This document shows, in pieces, positions 46,402-57,359 of a stretch of DNA of 64,000 bases (its first letter is position 1; every line of letters starts with the position of its first letter). Below the pieces are notes generated by a model. The model made no database searches and was not told the DNA's origin. It was given only the letters and a program-made list of their open reading frames with translations. The position numbers and the translations under genes were made by a program. This stretch comes from Sequoia sempervirens (taxonomy: Eukaryota; Streptophyta; Pinopsida; Cupressales; Cupressaceae), in the NCBI GenBank assembly GCA_007258455.2, contig VDFB02047230.1:160154635-160218634 (forward strand). Reading direction: 5' to 3'.

Positions 46402-49209
46402 TCAAACTGCACCAAACCAACCAAGTACAATCCCAGGGTCCCATATCCGTCTGAAAGAGGACCCACCATGCTGATGTTGCACTACTCTGATCACAATAGT
46501 GGAACCATAATGGCCAAAATGCTCTGACTCAGCAAAATCAACAATGCCACTCTCTATCACAAACCTAGGCATTGGAAAAGATAGTCTACTCAACTCAAAA
46601 TTGTAATCCTCAACATGCCTCCATAAGGTATCTAACACAACCATGATTGCAGATGTGACCTCTCCAAGAGCCTCAGAATGGTGAACCAAAGCATGTGAGA
46701 GTCCGCTGTCCTGGACCAACACTGAGAGTAAACTGTCAAAGTTTCCATCACAAACCATCATAAGATGAATTTGGAGAGTAGGAAAGGTGTGAAGGAACAA
46801 ATAATTGCTGCTGATCAAGGCTGGGATCAACATAGTGCAATCTGATACTAGAGTCCTACACGAAGGAAAACAACAACACCACTCAAATTCCCAAGTGTGA
46901 GCATGTGAGATGACCATCGAGCTACAAGGTGACACCTCCAAAGTGGGAGGAAAACAAACTAGAGCAATGTCCAACTGAAAACTACCACCTCTTTGACAAG
47001 TAGTGACGGAAAAACTCTCCCAAACGAGAGTAACTCCACAAGTAAGGTGGCTGGTCTGCCTCCAATCAACAAACTTGTGTCTCAAAATCTGCCCTTGTCT
47101 TAGCCGAGGATCACTTCCAAAAGCAACCAACTGTTTATTTCTCCAACCCATACTCAAAATTATTCTCCAATCCATTTGTTGATGAACAAACGAACCCATC
47201 AAGTGGCAAACAAACAAACGGACAACATCAACAAATCTGGAAATTTGATCCTTATTCCTCCAATAGTCCTTTCCAAATGTAATAAGCTCTATCAAGCCAA
47301 ATTGAGGATCCCAAGCACGGATACCCAACCGAAAATGATTTTCAACCCATAGCAAGGTAATCTCAATGCATCCCCAAGTGCCAGTAAGGATCAAGTGCAT
47401 ACAGAAGAGATTGATGCCTCCTCTAGTGAACCCTTGAAGCCTATCCATGAAAGTTTCAACAACATTGGAGCATGAAATATTAAATGACCTCAAATCCAAC
47501 TCCAACAATGGTCTAATAAGTGCCAAAACATCATTCAACCAAAGGGATGGATTGACAGGCATACAAACACCAAGTTCAGGTCCATCTTTCTTCCCTATTT
47601 CATGAGTAACAAAACTGAAATCTTTGCTCCTTGCTGCTGTAATGAAGTTACCAGCAGCTACCAAGTCTTGCTTTGTTAACACCTTGGTGTCGGAGATGTT
47701 GAAATCTCCTCGAATCATCATTTCCCATGTAGAGACTCCATCCTCAAACCCACTTATGCATTCATTACTAACCAACAAACGTGGCACATCCTCATGGAGT
47801 GATATCAAAGCATCCAAGCATTGGAAACTATACTTAGTCTCATTCTCCGTTTCATCCTCCATCTCATAGAGAGGATTATCATAACTTTCCTCATCATCCT
47901 CTTCAAAGAGAGGATTGTCAAAAACTTGAAAGTTATTCCTTCCATCTTGCTGATCCAAATCTGCACTTGCAACTTCAGTCCTTCTTGTGAGACCTTCTAG
48001 GTCAAACTCCTCTCGAAGACTATCAAGCTCACCAATTACTTGCTTGATTTCTTCGGCTCTATGTGCATTCTCTTGCTTCGTGAAAAATTTGAAATCAGCA
48101 AACTGATTTCCTACCTCCATTAATGCCATTTGAGTTTCTTCTAATGTAGCCTTTGTTGATTCAAGCTCCAAAGAAAGTTCATCGAACTTCCTCTCTCTAT
48201 CTTGAGAAGCACAAATGGTCTTCTTTGCAACTTCAATGGCGTGATCACGATCTTCAATCAAGTGCATGTACTCGGACTTCAAGGTTACCAAAGAGTTTCT
48301 GATAAGTTGCAAATTGGAAAGAGCAACTTCATCTTTCACTCCTCTTTGTCTCACTTCAAGTTGGGCCTTCCAGTAAAGCTCTTCAACCAAGCTAAGTGTG
48401 TGATCAAACAAGGATAGAGTTTGCACTTCCTTGTCAACGGACACCTTGAATTGTCTTTCCCACTCATAAGAATGCGAAGATGGTGAACTGCTGATAGGCT
48501 GCAACTGAAAAGCAGACCCCTGTCCCTTGTCTTTGCTGCCCTCAATGCTGCTCCAACATTCTTGTACTTCACCATCGACTAGTGGAGAATGCTCATTGTC
48601 ATAAAAAGCATCATACTTCACAAATTCTTCAACACAATGCTTGCAATCAGCTTCACGCATTGAAAAATCAGATTTGTGTTTAGTAACACCTTCAAACTCT
48701 ACATCTTCAAGAGCCATATGGTCTTCTAGCCCTTCTTCTTCATTAACGTCTCCTTGGTCAAACATTATCGCAACATCAAACTTGATCAATGGATCATAAT
48801 TGTCTGCTGTTCGGAAAGTTTTTGTAGCAACATAATCTTCTTCTTCAAAGACAACTTCTCCTCCAAGGGCTACCTCATAGTTTTCCATGCAATTTGGTTC
48901 TTGTTCTTCATCGGGATTAAAGGGAAACTTATCCCACACAGGTTCTTTAACATAACTTGATGCCAACACACCCGAATCCCAAATGCCAAGGGGTTGATTG
49001 AGATGATCAACAGGAAGAGGTTTTTCATGCTTCACTGGAAGTATTAACTCAATGAATAAGTCAACTCCTGAATCTCTTAAGCTGATATCTTCAAAAACAT
49101 TTTCCTCCAATGGTTCGGTTTGCTGGTCAAACCCAAGTCCGACAATGTCACCACCTGAAAGGGAGTGAAGAATCTTCGATGCTTGTTGTTTCGAAAACTT
49201 CACCTTCAT
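46402..49209 (-). CDS. Long unknown ORF (935 codons) of the non-autonomous element
   Basis: Uninterrupted from ATG 49209 to a stop at 46402, about 60 bases before the 3' LTR. Residues 1-250 are acidic (EEEDYV, NEEEGLEDH). Residues about 255-410 are a likely coiled coil (ELYWKAQLEVRQRG, LSLELESTKATLEETQ, IGELDSLREEFD). About 425-465 is acidic with repeats (NPLFEEDDEESYDNPLYEMEDE). The remainder is a Trp/Cys/hydrophobic-rich region (GCIEITLLWVENHF, WRIILSMGW, VSFIL-like helices) ending WDPGIVLGWFGAV. I recognise no family and no retrotransposon enzyme motif. It could be a captured host gene or an element-specific protein. A frame this long without stops suggests selection or recent origin. Confidence 0.7.
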   Translation of the reverse strand: MKVKFSKQQASKILHSLSGGDIVGLGFDQQTEPLEENVFEDISLRDSGVDLFIELILPVKHEKPLPVDHLNQPLGIWDSGVLASSYVKEPVWDKFPFNPDEEQEPNCMENYEVALGGEVVFEEEDYVATKTFRTADNYDPLIKFDVAIMFDQGDVNEEEGLEDHMALEDVEFEGVTKHKSDFSMREADCKHCVEEFVKYDAFYDNEHSPLVDGEVQECWSSIEGSKDKGQGSAFQLQPISSSPSSHSYEWERQFKVSVDKEVQTLSLFDHTLSLVEELYWKAQLEVRQRGVKDEVALSNLQLIRNSLVTLKSEYMHLIEDRDHAIEVAKKTICASQDRERKFDELSLELESTKATLEETQMALMEVGNQFADFKFFTKQENAHRAEEIKQVIGELDSLREEFDLEGLTRRTEVASADLDQQDGRNNFQVFDNPLFEEDDEESYDNPLYEMEDETENETKYSFQCLDALISLHEDVPRLLVSNECISGFEDGVSTWEMMIRGDFNISDTKVLTKQDLVAAGNFITAARSKDFSFVTHEIGKKDGPELGVCMPVNPSLWLNDVLALIRPLLELDLRSFNISCSNVVETFMDRLQGFTRGGINLFCMHLILTGTWGCIEITLLWVENHFRLGIRAWDPQFGLIELITFGKDYWRNKDQISRFVDVVRLFVCHLMGSFVHQQMDWRIILSMGWRNKQLVAFGSDPRLRQGQILRHKFVDWRQTSHLTCGVTLVWESFSVTTCQRGGSFQLDIALVCFPPTLEVSPCSSMVISHAHTWEFEWCCCFPSCRTLVSDCTMLIPALISSNYLFLHTFPTLQIHLMMVCDGNFDSLLSVLVQDSGLSHALVHHSEALGEVTSAIMVVLDTLWRHVEDYNFELSRLSFPMPRFVIESGIVDFAESEHFGHYGSTIVIRVVQHQHGGSSFRRIWDPGIVLGWFGAV

Positions 49210-49366
49210 TATCTTTTATGGAACCATCATGAGAAAGTATGTCGCTGATTTCTTCAGGTGCAACTTCTTGGGAAGTTGAGACAGCAACAAGAGTAAAATC
49301 TTTCATCATCAAATCTTCAATATGATCTTGCATGAACTCCGTAGAGTCATCACCAACATCATCACT
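49148..49366 (-). CDS. First ORF of the non-autonomous element, 3' exon-like remainder after the solo LTR
   Basis: Continues the frame of 51208-51833 across the solo LTR (DDVGDDSTEFMQDHIEDL). It is open to a stop at 49148, overlapping the start of the 935-codon ORF by 62 bases in another frame. Acidic, no domain recognised. With the LTR removed, the first ORF is 279 codons. The overlap resembles a gag/pol-type frame change, or one indel in a single original ORF. Confidence 0.6.
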   Translation of the reverse strand, partial: SDDVGDDSTEFMQDHIEDLMMKDFTLVAVSTSQEVAPEEISDILSHDGSIKDNEGEVFETTSIEDSSLPFRW

Positions 49367-51207
49367 TGTAATGTCCCCTTCTCAGCAGTGATCGTTTCAG
49401 TTGACCGTTGGCCTATTCCGGAGACCCGTAGGCTATGCGGATGGTGAAATTAGGGTTTCCTAGTTTTGAGGAGGTTGTTGCTTGGAGTTTGGGATTCTGA
49501 TTGCGGATTCTTTCTGGGTTTTCAGAGAGCTTCGCAGTGGTGTGTTCAGTTTGGCATTCCGGGCAACTTCGCGAATTTACTATTTTTAGTAAATTCTATT
49601 TGGCAGTGGACAGTTTGGGTTCAGTTCAGTTGGACCTCTTCTTCAGTTGTTTCAGCTGGCACTTCAGTTCTTGGCCTTGGGCGCATTTTTCTTGGAGAGA
49701 TAAGTATTTTCATTATAATATTATTATTTTAATATTATACCCCTTGCCTAGCAGTACAACTTTAAGTTGTTTTTAAAAAGGGGACTTTTGAGGGTCAAGG
49801 CGTCATAAGGAGATAAATTATATTTTTAATGTCAAATATTGAGACTAAGAAATGGGACGCCTTTTTGAGAGATTGATTTTATTTTAAAAAGTGAAATATT
49901 TTATTGATGAAAAAGGACGCCATCTTTTGGAGGGAAAAGGTGAATTTGAAATTAGGGTTTGGGCGCCCTCTGGAAGCTTCTAGATGTTTCTCTCTCGTCT
50001 ATTTAATCAGGCCTCAGCTCTTCATTTGGCATCTTTTGTCTACTACACCGTTATGCTGCTGGATTGACTTCAGGCACTCGCTTCGAGGAAAGCACACCTC
50101 CTAGCATTGGCTCATCTTCTTGCTTGAAAGACAGCAACTAGTTGAGAGGTTAGCTTGTTAGTGGTAGTTTTGCATTGTAGTTGAGTTCTATTGCATTTAG
50201 TGATGATGTTCAAGCACTTTGTCATGTTTTAGTTTTGCTGATGTTGCATTGCTGTAGGCACTTTTTACTCATAACTCAAAAATACAAAAAGATTGCATTG
50301 TGGGTATTGCATATTCTCATTGGTCTTGTTAGGGCGCCAATTAGTGTGAAGTTTCATAATTTTTAATGAAGTGCTGAATTTTTGGGAAGAAATCGCCCTT
50401 GTCTTGGGGGCCGTACCTCTGTACTTACATTGGGAATTGAGCAGAAAATAAATGACAGTATTTTGGGGTTGTTTTGTGTCTTGAACTTGGGCGCCTTCAT
50501 CTTAGGTGTCTTTTGCATCCATTTACATGCATTTTGAATGAGTAGTGTGAGGTTTGTGAGCATATTTTGGTGTTACTGTGTTGCTGATAACAGAATTCAG
50601 TCTTTACTCTGTCATAACAGCGAGCTTAGAAATAATCATTTGAGTTGTTTTGAAGGAAAGTTATTGAGAAGACTTGAAGTTATCATTCTATATTGTTGTA
50701 ATGTTGAAGACTCTCTTATATTGTGCTTAAAAGATGAATTTTCTGATATTGTAAGCTGTACAGTAGTACTGTCAGCATCTTTTAACATTTCCTGCAATTT
50801 CCTCATGTTTGTACTGCCCACTGAATAAGTGGAAGAGGCTGGCTTGCCGCCTTTACTGTTTTGCATTGTAATTTCCTAAAGACTCCGCCATATGGTCGCC
50901 TCTTATCCATCACGGATTGAGTAGCACATACTTGGTGTTGAGCTAATTTTCAGTATTGCATTAGATAGGGATCCTCTGACCGAATGCTCGTCGTTCTCCG
51001 GCGCATCTCTGGGTTAGAGTTCTTGTTCAGCATTTTCCTTTGAGATCCTCTGACCAATGCTCACACCTTGCCCACATCGGGATCCTGGTGTACATTCTGG
51101 TTAGAGTTACTTTCCGCATCGTTCTGGTTTATACTAACCTTAACGGGTGCGTGTTGCATTGTAATCATTTGTGAAAAATCAAAAAAAAATTGGTCCGGTT
51201 CATTACA
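49367..51207 (+). mobile_element. Solo LTR (A-family) inside the non-autonomous element
   Basis: TGTAATGTCCCC to GGTTCATTACA with the perfect TSD TCACT (49362-49366, 51208-51212). The palindrome TTTACTATTTTTAGTAAA lies at about 49,576-49,593 and GCTTCGAGG...CCTCCTAG at 50080-50106. Third nesting level: LINE, non-autonomous element, solo LTR. Confidence 0.94.
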
Positions 51208-51833
51208 TCACTACAGTCTTGGTCATAAGCTGGTTCTACGACATCACTAGCATTTTTTCCATCTTGTACTCCTTCAACGAACTCATCCCACACAACAGTA
51301 CTACTAAAATTTTCTGTGAAGTCATTTCTCTCAAGACCTCCATGGGCTGAATCCAAATTAGGATTCAAGACTGCTGCTATGTTATGATCTTCATCACTTG
51401 CTATCACATGCAAGTCTCGGAAAGTATTGTGGGGCTCTTCCACACATTCTTCGACTGACAAAGTTTCATCAACATGCTTGTTTGTGGGCTGCAATTCACA
51501 AATAGACACTTCATCTTCTTCCTTCTTTGATCCTTCAACCAAAACTTGTTCTGCTTCCCTTTTTATCATTTTCCTGATGTGGTCCACCATCTCCGACTTT
51601 TCGGGCTTCAGAAACGCCACACAATTCAAATGGGTATCAAATGAAACATTGTTCCTATAATCATCTGGCATGTTTTGATATTGCTCACGGAGTATGGCAG
51701 CCTCATGTTCACATTGTCTTTTGTACTGTTTGGCATACTCAATGAAATCTCTTGTGGCCAAACTAACCTTTCCTTCCTCAAATGCCATAATCGAATCTGA
51801 CTTCTCACGATTACTGAACAAACGATGATACAT
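51208..51833 (-). CDS. First ORF of the non-autonomous element, 5' part
   Basis: From ATG 51833 (MYHRLFSNREKSDS), 130 bases after the PBS, open for 208 codons to the solo LTR, where an LTR-encoded tail and stop follow. Helical, charged N-terminus (FIEYAKQYKRQCEHEAAILREQY), KSEMVDHIRKMIKREAEQ, then acidic. It occupies the place of gag. It does not show the capsid or knuckle motifs of the chromovirus gag, although FIEYAKQY...REQYxNMPDDYRNNVSFDTHL faintly recalls the chromovirus gag N-terminal stretch with SLPNDIKMDMSYNDFMDH. Function unknown. Confidence 0.6.
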
Positions 51834-51948
51834 CTTTGAAACTTCTGAAAACTGATTTAAGCTCAGTTCTGACCTCTGGTGAAGAAACTGATTTCTCTAT
51901 CACTCAACTGTCAACTGAACTTTGATGGGCACAGGATGGCAGGATCTT

Positions 51949-51961
51949 GGCTCTGATACCA
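51949..51961 (-). promoter_or_regulatory. Primer-binding site of the non-autonomous element
   Basis: TGGTATCAGAGCC on the minus strand, followed by AAGATC.TGCCATCCTGTG as in the chromovirus leader at 21750-21768. Confidence 0.85.
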
Positions 51962-53936
51962 CTGAAATATTCCGAGCCAAATTTTTTCAAATTTTACCAA
52001 GTACACAACAATGTAGAGAGCACCCGTTAGGGTTAGATAATTCAAATCAGCAGTTACAAATACTCGTTGCCAAGAATGCGCACTCAATCTCAACACGAGA
52101 GAGGCTGTCATATGGCAAGAGGATCGTCAGTGTCTTAAACAAAATGCAACTGAAGGTAACTCTAACCAAGAATGCGCCGGAGAACGACGAGCATATGGTC
52201 AGAGGATCCCTACCAACTAATAAGCTGAAATAACTCGACGTCAAGAATGTGCTTTCCAATCCGAGATGGAATGGGAGCTACCATATGACGGAGATGCTAA
52301 GAATTACAATGCAATTAAGGAAAATAAGCGGGAATGCTGAAAGTAAACTCAACACCCAGAATGTGCTTTCAAACCCGGAGTGGGAATGGAGCTACCATAG
52401 GGCGGAGATATAAAGAATTACAAAGCACTTCAGAATGTAAAGTAATCGTTACAAAACATGATAAGCAAGATTAGAGAACGGCTGACAGTACTACTGTTCA
52501 GCTTACAATATAAAGAGAAATCGCCTGCCAAGAGCATAGAATTAGAACAATACAGCGTACATCAATTAAGAGGATTCTCCTTGCTTAAAAAGAATGCCAA
52601 GACCCTTTACTTCACTCAAACACCAAACTGAATATTCAGTTTAAGACAGATCTGCACTTTAAAAAGTAAACCAGCAACCTAGCACCACACAAAAATGATC
52701 ATATCTCACTCATTTCTAACCCTATTGATGTGAAATCAAATGCAAAACATTCTAATGATGATGACAATGAAGATGGATCACAAAAACTTCTCACAAAGAC
52801 CCCTATTTATTTTGCACGACTTCCAAAGCACTTACAAAGTGAAATTGCCTGCAAGCAAGGGCGATTTACTTTAGATAATTCATAGACTTCAAATAAAATT
52901 CTGGAAACTTGCACATATGGTCGCCCTACATAGGAAAATAGATTGGAACAGTACCCAGAACAATATTATTTCTGTTTCTTGAGTTGTGAGTAAAAACAAC
53001 CTACAGCCATACAAATCAGCAACTCTAAAATTGACAGAAAATACAATAACTCAACTACAGAATGTGAGAAGAACCAACTACAATGAAAGGAAACCAACTA
53101 CAACTAAACCTCTCAACTAGTTGCTGTCTTTCAAGCAAGAAGAAGAGCCAAGCTAGGAGGCTTACATTCCTCGAAGCAATCCCAAAGCCAATCCGGCAGC
53201 ATAACTTTGCAAATTCATCAGATAAACAAAATGAGGACCCCGAGCTCCAATTTATAACTTTAGAAGAGCTTTCTAGAAACCTCCAAGAAGGGCGCCACCT
53301 CAAAGATTCTTTTAGGTCATTGACTTGTCTTTTGTCTTCACCCTCAGGATGGCGTACTTGCTTAAGAAGATAAATTTCACTTTTTAAATAAAATATTTGG
53401 CTCACCCAAAGTTGGCGTCCAAACTCCTTGAGCAATATTTGGCTTTAGAAATATTAAAATATTTCCTCCATGTGAAAATACCCTTCAATGTCCCCCTTTT
53501 AAAGACAATATTAATTCATGATGCTAGAACAAGGAATTATAATGTTAAATTATAACATTATAATATAAAATATCTTATATCACCATGGAAATGCATCAGA
53601 AGCCAAATTCAACCATACCGTCTGAACAGACTGCCAAAGTGGAGCCAACTGATTAGGAGTCAACAAGTCAACTGCTAAAAATAGAATTTACTAAAAATAG
53701 TAAATTCATGTAATTGCTCAGAATGCCGAACTGAAACCACCAACACGAAGCTCTCAGAAAACCCAGAAGGAATTCGCAATCCAAGTTCAACAATTCCAAA
53801 AGAAGACTCCGCAAAAAGACGAAAACATCCTCCAAGAAGTTTGGAAACCCTGATTCGAGCTTCTGCTTAGCCTACGAGTTTCCAGAAATAGGCTAAATCC
53901 AAATGAAGAGTGTAGGGCTAAATTGGGGACATTACA
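51962..53936 (-). mobile_element. 5' LTR of the non-autonomous element
   Basis: Starts TGTAATGTCCCC at 53936 on the minus strand and ends ATATTTCAG at 51962. Palindrome at 53685-53706, leader motif at 53152-53177. Small differences from the 3' LTR (for example near 52,036, 53,140 and 53,741) indicate a young insertion. Confidence 0.9.
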
Positions 53937-54606
53937 GTAGTTCAGTTTGGTACACCTGGTGCAATGCACAGAAAGGGGGAAAAAGGATATATTTCAAACT
54001 TGATGGGTTTTATGTTAATAGAGACTTCTTCACTTTTGAACCCTTTCATGATGGCAGTAAAGTTAGGGTCCACCCCTACACTCTCTTAGATCATCACCCA
54101 ATTAAGGCCAACATAAAGTTAAACTCTGCAGGAAGGCGAATCCCCAAGAGAAAGGATAATTTCATCCTAAATGTCAAGCTTTTGGAAGATGAGGACTACA
54201 GGGCTGCCATTGCTACTCTAAGGGAAATCAACAAACAAATGCTTAGGGGGCTTAACCCGATTGAGAGATGGAACCAAAATGTTAGTGGCTAGAAGGTGTT
54301 GTTTCAGGCCATTGGCAAAAAAAGGGAAATGGACACAAGAAGGCAGGAAAACCTCCTTCAAGAGGAGGTTTTTGAGGATGAGGCCAAAATCCAAGATGAT
54401 CCTCATAATGAAGCCCTCTATGAAAAGCTCAACGAAGCCAAAAGTTCATTAAGAAGGCTACAAACAAACAAAGTCTAGGGCCTTAAGGTCAGATCTAAGC
54501 TTAATTGGCTGAGTTGTGGGGACAAAGGCTCAAAGTTCTTCTTCAGGTATATTAAGGAAAAGGGAGAAAAGAGGAAATTGACCAAATTTGCCACAATGGG
54601 ACTACA
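53937..54606 (+). pseudogene. LINE ORF2, end of endonuclease domain and linker
   Basis: Resumes after the insertion with SSVWYTWCNAQKGGKRIYFKLDGF, matching the usual FTWSN...RIDR region, and LLDHHPIKANI, where the DHxP element carries the catalytic His. A TAG near 54,290 and frame changes follow. Segments 54296-54478 and onward are the linker to RT (LQEEVFEDEAKIQDD, SLRRLQTNKV). Confidence 0.75.
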
Positions 54607-55403
54607 GTGACCAATCAGGATGAAATCATTGAGCACTTCTTCACCTTCTACAAAGAAATATTTCAGTCTGAAGGGAATAAAAAAGAGTGTATCACTGCCC
54701 AGGAAACAATAAAAAAATTAATTCCCAAAAAGATCTCTGAAGAGGATGCTGTTGTCCTCTCCAAACCAATATCAAGTGAGGAAATCAAGAAGGCCATTAT
54801 AGCCATGAACAATGACAAGTCTCTTGGGCTGGATGGGCTCTCAGTGGAATTTTACAAGGCATTTATTGATTGGGTTTGTGAGGACTTGCAGCAAGTCTAT
54901 ATGGAGGCTCTTAACAAAGGCTCCCTTGGCAAAAGCATTAATAAAGGGCTGATCAAACTATTGCCCAAGGAAGGTGACAAAACTTTGATAAAAAACTGGA
55001 GACCAATCACTCTTTTGAATTTTTCATATAAAATTTTGGCAAAACTATTGGCAATGAGGATTGCTAATATACTCCCTAAGTTCATAAGCACCACCCAAAC
55101 TGGCTTCATCAAAGGAAGATACATACTAGAGAATCTTATAACCAGTTGGGAGGCAATGGAATGGGCTAGACATAGCAATCAAAACCCTGCCATGGTTCTT
55201 CTGGACTTTGAAAAAGCATACAACAAAGTGGAATGGTCATACATAAAAATGACCCTTGAAGCCATTGGGTTTCCACAAGCCTTCTGCGATATGGTTGGCA
55301 CTCTCTTGAAGGATGCTACTGCACAAATTGAGGTGAATGGCAACCAAACTGAAGTCTTCTCCTTGGAAAGGTCAATTAGACAAGGGTACCCCTTGGCCCC
55401 CGC
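54607..55403 (+). pseudogene. LINE ORF2, reverse transcriptase (first part)
   Basis: Reverse transcriptase of the non-LTR type. Motifs in order: NNDKSLGLDGLSVEFYK, LIKLLPKEGD, NWRPITLLNFSYKILAKLLA, QTGFIKGRYILENL, MVLLDFEKAYNKVEW (first catalytic Asp in LDFEKAYN) and IRQGYPLAPA, where the family has RQGCPLAP. The solo LTR at 55404 interrupts it right there. Open over the whole segment. Confidence 0.88.
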
Positions 55404-57359
55404 TGAAATATTCCAAGCCAAATTTTTTCAACTTTTTCAATTGCAAGTTACAAACAATACGCACCCGTTAAGGTTAGCTCTAAACCAAAACGATGCTGAA
55501 ACAACTCTAACCAAAATGTACACCAGGATCCCGATGTGGGCAAGGTGTGAGCATTGGTCAGAGGATCTGAATTGAAATACTTATACAAAAACTCTAACCA
55601 AGAATGCGTCGGCGAACGACGGGCATGTGGTCAGAGGATCCCTATCATCTAATAAACTGAATGACTCGACGTCAAGAATGTGCTTTCCAAACCGAGATGG
55701 AATGGGAGCTACCATATGACTGAGTTGCTAAGAATTACAATGCAATTAAGGGAAATAAGCTAGAATGCTGAAAGTACTCGACACCCAGAATGTGCTTTCT
55801 AACCCGGAGTGGGAAAGGAGCTACCATAGGGCGGAGATGTAAGATATTACAAAGCAATTACAGAATGTAAAGATGAGTATTACAAATCATGAAAAAGCAG
55901 GATTAAAGAACTACTGTCAGTACTACTGCCAGCTTACAATAATTATGAATCCCTGCAAGATCAAATATTAGAGCTCTTCAAATTGCTGCAACAAGGAATC
56001 TTTCACAAAGCCTTTAATGATTTCCTAACACCAATCCAAGAAGGAAAATGCAAATTTTCTCAAATCTGTTATGGCAGACCTGCACTTTAAAATATATAAC
56101 CAGCATGCCTGTAACCCACTAAATTGCTCATATATCACTCAAAACTGACCCAAATGACTTCAAGTTTGATGCAATAGACCTTCAAAATGATGGCGCCTAG
56201 TTTAGTAATAAGAAATGGCAACTAAAAGTGGTTATTAATTACTGACTCGAATCCCAAGGCACTCCAGAAAGTACAGCCTTCAAGAAATGACGAATTTGCT
56301 TTATAAAATCATAAACTTCATATTAAAATCTGCAAATATTCATGAAGGGGCGCCTCCAACAGGGAAACACAATGAGACAATACCCAGAACGAGAATGTTT
56401 ATGATTTGAGACTTGTGAGCAGAAACATACATTCAGTAGTCATGACCAGCAACTCTAGAATTGACAGAAAATGATAAAACTCAACTACAAAGGATAGGAA
56501 ACCAACTACAACTGAAAAGACAACTCAATAACACTCAAACCTCTCAACTAGTTGTTGTCTTTCAAGCAAGAAGAAGAGCCAAGCTAGGAGGCCTTCATTC
56601 CTCGAAGCGATCCAATACCATTCCGGCAGAGTAACATTACTGTAAATCAAAGATACCAAAATGAAGATCCAAGGCTTTCTTTTATAACTTTTGAGAAGAT
56701 CCTCTAGAAGCTTCCAGTAGGTGCGCCCTAATTTCAAGATGCTTTTAGGGTTTGATTTAACCAAGCCTTCCTTCAAGATGGCGTACTTTTCACTTGATTG
56801 ATTTAAATTAATTAAAATTTGACTTTCATAAAGGTTGGCGTCCCTTTTTACCTCTTTATTTTTCAATCTTTGGAATATTAAAATCCATCTCCAAATGAGG
56901 TGCCACCCATCAAAGTCCCCCTTTTTAAAACAACATAAAGTTGTTTCACTAGGCCGAGGGGTCATAACATTAAAATAAAACATTATTTTAATTAAAATAC
57001 TTATCTCTCCAGAAAAAGCATCAAACGGCCAAAACGATATTACCAAATTAACTAACAAAAGAGGAAAGCCTGCTGAGCTGATGCTGATTGGACCACTGCT
57101 AAAAATAGAATTTACTAAAAATAGTAAATTCGAGAAGTTGCTCAGAATGCGATGCAAGCGCCACCATTGCAAAGCTCTCTGAAAACCCAGAAAGAAACCG
57201 CAATCCAAAATTCCAAACTCCAACAAGCAGAACCCTGAATCTTCAAGAGAACCCACCCAACAGTCGGAAACCCTAATTCTTCCTCTGACTAGCCGACATC
57301 ACTTCGGGAATAGGCCATCAATCACTGAGAAGTGCAGTGCTAAAAATGGGGACATTACA
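55404..57359 (-). mobile_element. Solo LTR (A-family) in the LINE reverse transcriptase
   Basis: Minus strand TGTAATGTCCCC (57359) to ATATTTCA (55404), with the perfect TSD CCCGC (55399-55403, 57360-57364). It has the TTTA...TAAA palindrome at 57109-57130 and leader motif at 56583-56608. Here the LTR ends in CA, unlike the CAG end implied by the chromovirus TSD. The 243-codon ORF at 56525-57256 is an LTR artefact. Confidence 0.93.

Larger units (their letters stand above)
44366..53936 (-). mobile_element. Complete non-autonomous LTR retrotransposon (LARD-like) with a long unknown ORF
   Basis: On the minus strand: 5' LTR 53936-51962, PBS, a 279-codon plus a 935-codon ORF, polypurine tract, 3' LTR 46343-44366. 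The LTRs are nearly identical. The flanks share GTAG (44362-44365, 53937-53940), or AGTAG if one terminal base is shared. Its LTR start, R/U5 motif, PBS, the next ~18 leader bases and the polypurine tract match the chromovirus, but no gag, protease, RT or integrase is present. Known class: large retrotransposon derivative. A solo LTR (49367-51207) interrupts its first ORF. It sits in LINE ORF2. Confidence 0.88.

Noticed and set aside
56525..57256. 243-codon minus-strand ORF
   Set aside because: Lies wholly within the solo LTR 55404-57359; equivalent frames in the other A LTRs are not kept open.
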